Shown here: positions 1 to 5,989 of the stretch, piece after piece
Layout of the letters: each line of letters starts with the position of its first letter
Position numbering within the stretch: the first letter of the stretch is position 1
Assembly (NCBI GenBank): GCA_021813645.1
Contig: JAKAJW010000062.1
Span: 1-8,537 of the forward strand
Direction of reading: 5' to 3'
Length of the DNA: 8,537 bases
From: Pseudomonadota bacterium
GTDB taxonomy: Bacteria > Pseudomonadota > Alphaproteobacteria > Rhodobacterales > Rhodobacteraceae
Position numbers and translations under genes: made by a program
Notes under the pieces: model-generated
What the model was told of the DNA's origin: nothing
Databases searched by the model: none
What the model saw: the letters and a program-made list of their open reading frames with translations, nothing else

Positions 1-1
1 G

Positions 2-337
2 GCCGACCGGATCGCGCCGGAGCATCTTCATGTCCAGGCGACTGATCTCGACGGGTGGAAAACCCATCTGAACGCCTATGGCTCGCTGTTCCTCGGAGCC
101 GAGGCGACAGTGGCCTTCGGCGACAAGGCCTCGGGCCCGAACCACGTCCTGCCAACCTCCGGCGCAGCGCGCTACACCGGCGGGCTTTCGGTGCACAAAT
201 TCCTGCGCACCGTGACCTGGCAGCGGGTCGCCCTCGAGGCACTGCCGAAACTCGCCGAGGTCACCGCGCGGATTTCGCGGCACGAGGGCATGGAGGCCCA
301 TGCCCGCACCGCGGACATGCGGCTGACACGCGACTGA
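2..337 (+). CDS. Histidinol-dehydrogenase-family protein, C-terminal part (HpsN-like), 5' truncated by window edge
   Basis: Only the last 111 residues are visible; the family is about 430 residues long, so roughly three quarters lies outside the window. The fragment opens ADRIAPEHL, the conserved Glu-His pair that serves as acid/base in HisD (E326/H327 in E. coli numbering). Further along are GDKASGPNHVLPT (zinc-ligand Asp and catalytic His, D360 and H367) and HEGMEAH (E414 and zinc-ligand H419). All fall at the expected spacing, so the enzyme looks active: a Zn- and NAD-dependent, four-electron oxidation of a primary alcohol to a carboxylate. The segment after the NHVLPT motif, ARYTGGLSVHKFLRTVTWQR, resembles the sulfopropanediol dehydrogenase (HpsN) branch more than biosynthetic HisD, which usually reads ARFSSGLSV.DF. 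The catabolic neighbours also argue against a histidine-biosynthesis role. Family certain, substrate inferred. Confidence 0.88.
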   Translation, partial: ADRIAPEHLHVQATDLDGWKTHLNAYGSLFLGAEATVAFGDKASGPNHVLPTSGAARYTGGLSVHKFLRTVTWQRVALEALPKLAEVTARISRHEGMEAHARTADMRLTRD

Positions 338-617
338 TCGCGGCCGTGCTCCGCCGTTGAGGCGCCGATCCGCGCTGTCGCGGCGTCGCCCGCGCAAGAG
401 GAACCGGCCGCGCTCGCCAAAGACGCGAGCTTCCCTGCATGGCTGCGATCTAGAGGTTGCATTTGCCACAGGCCCGCAGCGCAACCGCAGGAAATTGGGA
501 AAATCGTTTGACCAGTCCCAGGTGGCGATGCAGTTTCACTAGGCGGCATTCCGCCGCATGCGCTCCGGGGAGGCCCGACGTCGGGCGGTGGGGCGCGATG
601 GGAAGGGAGGAAAACCA
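338..617. other. Intergenic region, 280 bp, between HisD-like gene and MFS gene
   Basis: I see no convincing gene here. A 61-codon open frame around 357-542 is Arg-rich, lacks a ribosome binding site and looks like a chance GC-rich frame. Just after the HisD-like stop there is only a weak 5-bp hairpin (370-383). The stretch around 487-513 is locally AT-richer and includes TTGACC at 508-513, a plausible -35, but no good -10 follows at 16-18 bp. GGTTGC (455-460) and GCAACC (481-486) form a 6-bp inverted repeat 20 bp apart. GGCGG-CATT-CCGCC (542-555) is a small hairpin. The strongest element is the 14-bp palindrome listed separately. The region most likely carries the promoter and operator of the transporter gene. 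Confidence 0.5.
573..586. promoter_or_regulatory. 14-bp perfect palindrome upstream of the transporter gene (candidate operator)
   Basis: GCCCGACGTCGGGC is a perfect dyad lying 31 bp before the MFS start codon and 17 bp before its Shine-Dalgarno sequence. With no spacer in the middle it is a poor hairpin but a good shape for a dimeric repressor site. No bound regulator can be named from the sequence. Confidence 0.35.
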
Positions 618-2252
618 ATGGTGTCAATGACCCACGAAGGCGGACCATCGTCCTTCATGAGCCGCGAAGCGATCATCGCGGGGCCGTCCTACAATCGCTG
701 GCTAGTCGTGCCGGCGGCGCTTTGTATCCACCTCTGCATCGGCATGGCCTATGGCTTCTCGGTCTTCTGGCTGCCGATGTCGAAGCTGATCGCCGCCCCG
801 GCGGCAAGCTGCACGGGCATGGGCTTCATCGGAATGCTGACGACCACCAGCTGCAACTGGAGCGTCCCCGCCGAAACCCATGTGTTCGAAACATTCATTG
901 CCATCTTGGGCATCTCCGCCGCGATTTGGGGTGGCTGGCTCGAACATGCCGGTCCGCGCAAGGCGGGCTTCATCGCTGCGCTCTGCTGGGGTGGCGGCAT
1001 GGCGCTCGGTGGCTTGGGTGTCATGTGGCACCAGTTGTGGCTCTTCTACCTCGGGACCGGCGTGATCGGCGGCATCGGACAGGGGCTGGGCTACATCACG
1101 CCGGTCTCCACCCTGATCAAATGGTTCCCCGACCGCCGCGGCATGGCGACCGGCTTCGCCATCATGGGCTATGGCGGTGGGGCGATGGTTGGCGCCCCGC
1201 TCGCGGTCTGGCTGATGAAGCACTTCGCCCACGAGAATGTGCAGGGGGTCTGGGAATCGATGGTGATCCTCGGCCTGGTCTATTTCGTGGTGATGTCGAT
1301 CGGCGCCTTCTCGTTCCGCGTGGCCCCGACTGGCTGGCGTCCCGAGGGTTGGACCGAAGCCGATGCGGCCAAGGCCAATGCGATGATCACCAATCGTCAC
1401 GTTCACCTCGAACGGGTGATCCACACCCCGCAATTCTGGCTGATTTGGCTGGTGCTCTGCCTGAACGTTACTGCTGGCATCGGCGTGATCTCGATGGCCA
1501 GCCCGATGCTGCAGGACGTCTTCGGCCCGCATCTGCTGGCCAACGGCGGGACGGGCATGAGCCCGGAGGCGCAGAAGGCGGCCATCGTCGCCGCGGCGGC
1601 GGGTCTGGTGGGCCTCATCAGCCTGTTCAACTCGCTCGGCCGGCTGTTCTGGGCCTCGCTCAGCGACAAGATCGGCCGAAAGACGACCTATTTCGTCTTC
1701 TTCGTGCTCGGAATCGCGCTCTACGTGCTGCTGCCGACCTGGGGCCACATGGGGATCGCGGCGCTGTTTGTGCTGTCGATCTGCATCATCCTGACCATGT
1801 ATGGCGGCGGCTTCTCGACCGTGCCCGCTTATCTGGCCGACATCTTCGGCACCCAGATGGTGGGCGCGATCCATGGCCGGCTGATCACCGCCTGGTCGGT
1901 CGCCGGGATCGTCGGGCCGATGCTCATTGCCGGGGTGCGGCAGTACCAGCTCGATCATGGCGTGGCGCACAATCTGGTCTACGACCGGACGCTCTACATC
2001 ATGGCCGGTCTGCTGTTCCTGGGGCTGATCTGCAACGCGTTGGTCAAGCCGGTGCATGACAAGCACTTCATGGACGAAGAAGACCTCGCCCGCGAGCGCA
2101 CGCTGCAGCACGACCGCAGCGGCGGCGCGGCGGCGGCCAGCGCCGCGCGTGGCCAGTTCGGCGCGCTCGGCGCGGTGTTCTGGCTGGCGGTCGGGATCCC
2201 GTTCCTGATCGGCGTCTGGATCGCGCTCTCCAAAGGGGCTGCGCTGTTCTAG
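618..2252 (+). CDS. OFA-family MFS transporter with C-terminal extra TM segment
   Basis: This 544-residue inner-membrane carrier belongs to the oxalate/formate-antiporter (OFA) branch of the major facilitator superfamily, which moves organic anions. ATG 618 was chosen because AGGGAGGA (604-611) sits 6 bp before it; an in-frame ATG at 558 has no such site. TM1 starts near residue 28 (YNRWLVVPAA). A long loop after TM1 carries Cys65 and Cys79, a possible disulfide pair. GWLEHAGPRKAG is the degenerate motif A between TM2 and TM3; YITPVSTLIKWFPDRRGMATG is typical of OFA proteins. The second half has a classic motif A, LSDKIGRK (348-355). After the usual 12 helices comes a charged linker (about 475-511) and a final hydrophobic segment (about 512-544). 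The substrate is not readable, but the neighbouring genes suggest a short hydroxy-acid anion. Confidence 0.9.
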   Translation: MVSMTHEGGPSSFMSREAIIAGPSYNRWLVVPAALCIHLCIGMAYGFSVFWLPMSKLIAAPAASCTGMGFIGMLTTTSCNWSVPAETHVFETFIAILGISAAIWGGWLEHAGPRKAGFIAALCWGGGMALGGLGVMWHQLWLFYLGTGVIGGIGQGLGYITPVSTLIKWFPDRRGMATGFAIMGYGGGAMVGAPLAVWLMKHFAHENVQGVWESMVILGLVYFVVMSIGAFSFRVAPTGWRPEGWTEADAAKANAMITNRHVHLERVIHTPQFWLIWLVLCLNVTAGIGVISMASPMLQDVFGPHLLANGGTGMSPEAQKAAIVAAAAGLVGLISLFNSLGRLFWASLSDKIGRKTTYFVFFVLGIALYVLLPTWGHMGIAALFVLSICIILTMYGGGFSTVPAYLADIFGTQMVGAIHGRLITAWSVAGIVGPMLIAGVRQYQLDHGVAHNLVYDRTLYIMAGLLFLGLICNALVKPVHDKHFMDEEDLARERTLQHDRSGGAAAASAARGQFGALGAVFWLAVGIPFLIGVWIALSKGAALF

Positions 2253-2258
2253 GCCGAC

Positions 2259-2286
2259 GCGCCGGGCGGGACATGCTACCCGGCGC
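2259..2286 (+). terminator. GC hairpin just after the transporter gene
   Basis: GCGCCGGG (2259-2266) pairs perfectly with CCCGGCGC (2279-2286) across a 12-nt loop, 6 bp beyond the MFS stop codon, and is followed by TCTT. The T run is weak, so this is a possible intrinsic terminator for rightward transcription rather than a textbook one. Confidence 0.45.
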
Positions 2287-2304
2287 TCTTCGCAATTCGC
2301 CAAG

Positions 2305-2339
2305 CTCCGCTCGATCGGGTCGCACCCGACCGGGCGGAG
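2305..2339. terminator. Long hairpin between convergent genes (likely bidirectional terminator)
   Basis: The arms 2305-2320 (CTCCGCTCGATCGGGT) and 2324-2339 pair over 16 positions, with one G-U wobble and one A-C mismatch, around a 3-nt loop. The hairpin begins 3 bp after the stop codon of the leftward SDR gene and 52 bp after the MFS stop. No T tract is present on either side, so a role in transcript-end stabilisation is as likely as intrinsic termination. Confidence 0.6.
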
Positions 2340-2342
2340 GCC

Positions 2343-3164
2343 CTAGCTTTCCAGCCAGGTCTTGAAGGCTCCCGCCCATTCGGGATCCCAGCGCGACAAG
2401 GGCGGACGATTCTCGACGATATCGCCGGCGGCCCAGAGGATGCGCTTCTCATCCGTCGCCCGGTCGACCTCATTGTCCGGGCAGAGGATGTAGAAATCCC
2501 GCCGGTCAAGCGCGTCGAACAGGAAGTCCACCGCCTCCTCCGGCGTCCAGGCGCCCTGCGGCTTCTCCACCCGGCCATTGGCGGTGAGCGGCGTGAAGAC
2601 GAAGCCCGGAATGAACAGGCGCGCCTCGACCTGGCCGCCTGCGGTGTTGCGCAGGGCGTGCTGCAACGCCTCGGTGAAAGCCTTTACGCCAGCCTTCGCG
2701 ACATTGTAGGCCGGATCGCCAGGCGGCGTGGTGATGCCCTGCTTGGAGCCGGTCACCACGATCAGCCCTGGCTTGCCCGCGGCAATCATGCCCGGCGCGA
2801 AGCTCTGCGCCCCATGCACCACGCCCATCAGATTGACCGCCAGGATGCGCTCCCAGGTTCCTTCCGCATCGAAGATCGAAGAGCCGGGCTGAATGCCGGC
2901 ATTCAGCATCAGCACGGCAACAGCCCCGAACCGCGCCGCCACCGCTTGCTCCAGCGCACGGATCTGCGCCGGATCGGCGACATCCACCGGCATCGCCACC
3001 CCGCCCGGCACCTCGGCCGCGGCCGCCTCGAGCCGCGGCCCCGGAAGATCGGCGAGGACTACCTGCATCCCCGCCGCGGCGAACCGTTTCGCCGCCGCCA
3101 GCCCAATGCCCGAGGCGGCACCGGTCACCAGTGCCACATTCCCCTTCGCGATTGCCGGATGCAT
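2343..3164 (-). CDS. SDR-family NAD-dependent dehydrogenase
   Basis: A 273-residue classical short-chain dehydrogenase/reductase. The Rossmann motif TGAASGIG is at residues 14-21, Asp39 at the end of the second strand predicts NAD rather than NADP, DV is at 61-62, NAG at 88-90, and Asn111, Ser140, Tyr153 and Lys157 (YNVAK) form the complete catalytic tetrad. The C-terminus (about 210-273), with DFYILCPDNEV and ENRPPLSRW, is longer than in a minimal SDR and probably shapes the substrate pocket. The ATG directly abuts the TGA of the upstream isomerase gene (TGAATG). Its Shine-Dalgarno, AGGAGGGG, lies inside the last codons of that gene, so the two are almost certainly translationally coupled. 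Substrate unknown: probably a secondary alcohol of a sugar acid or a related ketone, judging only from context. Confidence 0.92.
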   Translation of the reverse strand: MHPAIAKGNVALVTGAASGIGLAAAKRFAAAGMQVVLADLPGPRLEAAAAEVPGGVAMPVDVADPAQIRALEQAVAARFGAVAVLMLNAGIQPGSSIFDAEGTWERILAVNLMGVVHGAQSFAPGMIAAGKPGLIVVTGSKQGITTPPGDPAYNVAKAGVKAFTEALQHALRNTAGGQVEARLFIPGFVFTPLTANGRVEKPQGAWTPEEAVDFLFDALDRRDFYILCPDNEVDRATDEKRILWAAGDIVENRPPLSRWDPEWAGAFKTWLES

Positions 3165-3947
3165 TCACCCCTCCTGTCTAGCCACCTGTGCCAACCAGCC
3201 GAGCCCCGCTTCGGTGCGCGTGCGCGGCCGGTATTCGCAGCCCACATAGCCCGAATAACCCGCCTGGTCCAACGCGGCCAGAATGCGGAAGTCGTCGAGT
3301 TCGCCGGTGCCCGGCTCGGTCCGAGCAGGCACCGAGGCGATCTGGACATGGCCGATCCACGGTAGCAACGCATGCAGGCCGGTCAGTACGTCGCCGCGCA
3401 GGATCTGGCGGTGGTAGATATCGAACTGCAGCCGGACGTTCGGCCGGCCGAGCCGCTCGATCCGCTCCATCGTGCGGTCGAATTCGTCGAGGAAATAGCC
3501 GGGCATGTCCCGGCTGTTCAGCGGCTCCAGCAACAGGTCCAGTCCCGCCTCGCCCAGCCGATCGGCCGCCCAGGCCATCGCCTCGCTCCAAGCGTGTTCG
3601 GCCTCCGGCGCGCCTGGGGGCGCAACGCCGCTCATCACATGGAGCCGTGGCACCGATGCCGCCCGGGCATAGGCCAGCGCCCGGTCGATACTGGCCCGAA
3701 ACGCCGCCCTTCGCCCCGCCAGGGCGGCCAAGCCACGCTCACCAGCCGTCCAGTCGCCGGGCGGGGCGTTGATCAGAACCACCGTTACGTCCGCGTCCGC
3801 CGCGAGGTCGGCCAGGGCCTCGGGGGGCAATTCATAGGGAAACAACACTTCCACCGCCGCGAATCCCGCCGCGCGGGCGGCCGCGAACCGTTCGGCCAGC
3901 GGCCGTTCGGTGAACAGCATCGTGAGATTGGCGGCAAAGCGCGGCAT
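3165..3947 (-). CDS. otnI: OtnI/Hyi-family isomerase (2-oxo-tetronate or hydroxypyruvate isomerase)
   Basis: A 260-residue TIM-barrel protein of the hydroxypyruvate isomerase family, the usual length for the family. The N-terminus FAANLTMLFTERPLAERF, with VEVLFPYE (32-39) and NAPPGDW..GERGLA (60-74), is diagnostic. Likely metal and catalytic residues are Glu141 (LLLEPLN), Asp176/His179 (QFDIYHRQI), Gln202 (GHVQIA), Arg209 and Glu238 (CEYRPRTRTEAGLGW). OtnI converts 2-oxo-tetronate to 3-oxo-tetronate in L-threonate and D-erythronate breakdown; Hyi interconverts hydroxypyruvate and tartronate semialdehyde. The DenD homologue transcribed divergently next door favours OtnI, but the sequence alone does not exclude Hyi. 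Start supported by AGGGAGGGG just upstream. First gene of a two-gene leftward operon with the SDR. Confidence 0.85.
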   Translation of the reverse strand: MPRFAANLTMLFTERPLAERFAAARAAGFAAVEVLFPYELPPEALADLAADADVTVVLINAPPGDWTAGERGLAALAGRRAAFRASIDRALAYARAASVPRLHVMSGVAPPGAPEAEHAWSEAMAWAADRLGEAGLDLLLEPLNSRDMPGYFLDEFDRTMERIERLGRPNVRLQFDIYHRQILRGDVLTGLHALLPWIGHVQIASVPARTEPGTGELDDFRILAALDQAGYSGYVGCEYRPRTRTEAGLGWLAQVARQEG

Positions 3948-3963
3948 GGCCCCTCCCTGCGCC

Positions 3964-3991
3964 TTGCCATCGGGCGCCGGCTGGGGATGAT
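3964..3991 (+). promoter_or_regulatory. Candidate promoter for the beta-hydroxyacid dehydrogenase/denD operon
   Basis: TTGCCA (3964-3969) and GATGAT (3986-3991) are separated by 16 bp, matching 5/6 and 4/6 of the sigma-70-type consensus. This would give a leader of about 36 nt before ATG 4034. Prediction only. Confidence 0.3.
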
Positions 3992-4003
3992 AGCCGCCGG
4001 CGC
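3974..4003. promoter_or_regulatory. 8-bp inverted repeat in the divergent control region (candidate operator)
   Basis: GCGCCGGC (3974-3981) and GCCGGCGC (3996-4003) are perfect inverted copies with a 14-bp spacer. Their centres are 22 bp apart, about two helical turns. The spacer contains the predicted -10 elements of both divergent promoters, so one dimeric regulator bound here could control both operons. The bound protein is not identifiable, and no regulator gene is in the window. Confidence 0.4.
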
Positions 4004-4015
4004 GGGAAGCGCCAG
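3987..4015 (-). promoter_or_regulatory. Candidate promoter for the isomerase-SDR operon
   Basis: Read leftward, CTGGCG (4015-4010) and TATCAT (3992-3987) are separated by 17 bp; the -10 matches 5/6 and the -35 matches 3/6 of the consensus. Transcription would start near 3980, leaving about 33 nt of leader with the ribosome binding site. Its -10 overlaps that of the rightward candidate promoter. Confidence 0.35.
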
Positions 4016-4033
4016 ATCTCGGGGAGGAGTGCG

Positions 4034-4924
4034 ATGACAGTGTCGAAACCGCGTGTGGGGTTCGTCGGCGTGGGCCTGATGGGCCATGGCATGGCGAAGA
4101 ATCTGGTGGAAAAGGGCTTTCCCCTCACCGTGATCGCCCACCGCAACCGCAAGCCGGTGGAAGACCTGATCGGGCGCGGCGCGGCGGAGGCCGGCAGTCT
4201 GGAGGCGCTCGCCCGTGCCAGCGACATCGTCTTCCTGTGCCTGACCGGCGCGCCGGAAGCCGAGGCCGCGGTGCGTGGCCTCGCGCCTGGCCTTGCCCGC
4301 GGCGCGACCATCGTCGACTGCTCGACCGGGGAGCCGGGAGTGACGATGCGGCTCGCCGCCGAGATGGCAGAGCGCGGCGTGGCATATGCCGACGCGCCGC
4401 TGAGCCGGACCCCGAAAGAGGCCTGGTCCGGCACACTCGACTGCATGGTGGGCGCGGCGGAAGACACATTCGCCCGGATCGAGCCGGCACTCGCCGCCTT
4501 CGCCGCCAAGATCGTCCGCGTCGGGGGTGTCGGCGACGGCCACAAGATGAAGCTGTTGAACAACTTCATCTCGCTCGGCTATGCCGCGCTTTATGCCGAG
4601 GCCCTGACCCTGGCGAAGAAAACCGGCATCCCAGTGGAGAAATTCGACAACGTCATCCGCGGCGGCCGGATGGACTGCGGCTTCTACCAGACCTTCATGG
4701 GCTATGCCCTCGAAGGCAACCGCGAGGCGCACCGGTTCACGCTGTCGAACGCCTACAAGGACCTTCGCTATGTCGAGGCGATGGCCAATGGCGTCACCAT
4801 GGCCGCGCCGATGGCCTCGGCGGCGAAGAACAGCTTCGCCGGGGCGGTGGCAACCGGCGGAGGCGGGGCGGAGGACTACGTGCCGCACCTGGTCGATTTC
4901 ACCGGCCGCGCCAACGGGGTCTGA
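4034..4924 (+). CDS. Beta-hydroxyacid dehydrogenase family protein with Arg-type substrate loop
   Basis: A 296-residue NAD(P)-dependent dehydrogenase of the 3-hydroxyisobutyrate/6-phosphogluconate-like family. The N-terminal Rossmann motif GFVGVGLMGHGMAKNL covers residues 9-24. The substrate loop reads DAPLSRTPKEAWSGTL (120-135) instead of the common DAPVSGG of LtnD, GarR and HIBADH. The catalytic Lys is K173, in a GDGHKMKLLNN segment ending at Asn176-Asn177. R125-T126, K173 and N176 match by position the R123-T124, K171 and N174 of the sulfolactaldehyde reductase YihU, where R123 and N174 contact the sulfonate. This predicts an acidic substrate bound by Arg125, perhaps a hydroxy-acid or sulfonate; the exact compound is open. 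GGGGAGGA (4021-4028) supports the start. It is followed 1 bp later by denD, pointing to a joint pathway. Confidence 0.88.
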   Translation: MTVSKPRVGFVGVGLMGHGMAKNLVEKGFPLTVIAHRNRKPVEDLIGRGAAEAGSLEALARASDIVFLCLTGAPEAEAAVRGLAPGLARGATIVDCSTGEPGVTMRLAAEMAERGVAYADAPLSRTPKEAWSGTLDCMVGAAEDTFARIEPALAAFAAKIVRVGGVGDGHKMKLLNNFISLGYAALYAEALTLAKKTGIPVEKFDNVIRGGRMDCGFYQTFMGYALEGNREAHRFTLSNAYKDLRYVEAMANGVTMAAPMASAAKNSFAGAVATGGGGAEDYVPHLVDFTGRANGV

Positions 4925-4925
4925 T

Positions 4926-5909
4926 ATGCACGCACTCGTCATCGGCGCGGCCGGCATGATTGGCCGCAAGCTCACCGCCGAACTGCTGGGCCTTGGCGGG
5001 ATCGGTGGGCGCGGCATCGACCGGCTGACCCTGGTCGATATCGTCGAGCCGGAGGTGTCGCAGTCCGAAATCCCGATCATGACGCGGGCGACTGACCTCT
5101 CCGATCCAGCCACGGCGGCCCGGCTGGTCGCCGCACGACCGGAGTTGATCTTTCATCTGGCCGCTGTCGTCTCCGGCGAGGCCGAGGCGGATTTCGACAA
5201 AGGCTATCGGATCAACCTCGATGGCACGCGCTATCTGCTGGAGGCGATCCGCGCGGAAAGTGCCAAGGCCCCCTATCGGCCGCGGCTGGTCTTCACCTCT
5301 TCGATCGCCGTCTTCGGCGCCCCCTTCCCCGAGCGGATCGGCGACGAATTCCTGACGGCGCCGCTGACCAGCTACGGCACCCAGAAGGCCATCGGCGAGC
5401 TGCTCCTGAACGACTATTCCCGGCGCGGCATCGTCGATGGCGTGGGAATCCGGCTGCCGACGGTGGTGATCCGGCCTGGCAAGCCGAACAAGGCCGCCTC
5501 GGGGTTCTTCTCCTCGATCCTGCGTGAACCCCTGGTCGGGCTCGAAGCGGTGCTGCCGGTACCGCGCGAGACACGCCACTGGTTCTGCTCGCCGAAGGCG
5601 GCGGTGGGCTTTCTCACCCATGCGGCAACGCTCGACACGGCACAGCTCGGCGCCCGGCGCTGCCTGTCCGCTCCGGGGCTGTCGGCGACGGTGGCCGAGG
5701 AGATCGCGGCGCTGGAACGGGTAGCCGGGCCAAAGGCCGTGGCGCTGATCCGCGAGGCGCCCGACGAAACCGTGGCGCGCATCGTCGCCGGCTGGCCGCA
5801 GGATTTCGACGCGCGTCGGGCGCTGGGGCTGGGGTTCAGGGCCGATGCAAGCTTCGACGCGATCATCCGCTCGCATATCGAGACCGAACTCGGCGGCCGC
5901 CTCGGCTGA
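4926..5909 (+). CDS. denD: D-erythronate dehydrogenase (extended SDR, NAD-dependent epimerase/dehydratase fold)
   Basis: A 327-residue extended short-chain dehydrogenase. GAAGMIG (7-13) is the nucleotide-binding loop, Asp38 (LVDI) predicts NAD, and the catalytic set is Ser125/Ser126 (TSSIAVFG), Tyr150 and Lys154 (SYGTQK). The middle segment GVGIRLPTVVIRPGKPNKAASGFFSSI and RHWFCSP strongly recall the DenD family, which oxidises D-erythronate at C2 to 2-oxo-D-erythronate, the substrate of OtnI. The divergently transcribed otnI-like gene fits this. ATG 4926 lies 1 bp after the upstream stop with only a weak GGGG ribosome site, so translation is probably coupled to the dehydrogenase before it; longer in-frame starts would overlap that gene by more than 200 bp. 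Alternative: a related sugar-acid dehydrogenase with shifted specificity. Confidence 0.88.
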   Translation: MHALVIGAAGMIGRKLTAELLGLGGIGGRGIDRLTLVDIVEPEVSQSEIPIMTRATDLSDPATAARLVAARPELIFHLAAVVSGEAEADFDKGYRINLDGTRYLLEAIRAESAKAPYRPRLVFTSSIAVFGAPFPERIGDEFLTAPLTSYGTQKAIGELLLNDYSRRGIVDGVGIRLPTVVIRPGKPNKAASGFFSSILREPLVGLEAVLPVPRETRHWFCSPKAAVGFLTHAATLDTAQLGARRCLSAPGLSATVAEEIAALERVAGPKAVALIREAPDETVARIVAGWPQDFDARRALGLGFRADASFDAIIRSHIETELGGRLG

Positions 5910-5929
5910 CCCCAGACCCCAGACCCCAG
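5909..5929. repeat. Three tandem copies of a 7-bp unit (ACCCCAG)
   Basis: ACCCCAG occurs three times head to tail without a mismatch, beginning on the last base of the denD stop codon. On the complementary strand this gives three GGGG runs separated by TCT, a partial G-quadruplex pattern; a further GGG lies 15 nt away on the same strand. It may be a slippage product or help end transcription. Confidence 0.8.
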
Positions 5930-5945
5930 GGCCGGCGGCCGGCCC
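5929..5945 (+). terminator. Short GC hairpin after denD
   Basis: GGGCCGG (5929-5935) pairs perfectly with CCGGCCC (5939-5945) around a 3-nt loop, 19 bp past the denD stop. No T tract follows. Probably a transcript-end hairpin for the rightward operon. Confidence 0.45.
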
Positions 5946-5989
5946 GCACCGGACAGAGGCGGTCAACTCGCTCCGAGTCCGCGCGCTCC

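Noticed and set aside
522..536. Sigma-54-like promoter TGGCGA-N5-TTTC before the transporter
   Set aside because: The spacing is right, but the near-invariant GC of the -12 element is replaced by TC, and the -24 element matches only partly.
357..542. Small 61-codon open frame in the first intergenic region
   Set aside because: No ribosome binding site, Arg-rich start, no hydrophobic or other structured segment; probably chance.
722..2059. Rightward 445-codon open frame overlapping the transporter in another reading frame
   Set aside because: Arg- and Gly-rich low-quality translation without motifs or a ribosome site; a frame shadow of the MFS gene.
702..2303. Long leftward open frame (533 codons) antisense to the transporter gene
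   Set aside because: Its translation is rich in Arg, His, Asp and Glu with no recognisable domain, as expected from the complement of a GC-rich membrane-protein gene; the sense frame is a clear MFS protein.
4899..5966. Leftward 355-codon open frame opposite denD
   Set aside because: No motifs; the sense frame has an intact Rossmann fold and a Ser-Tyr-Lys catalytic set.
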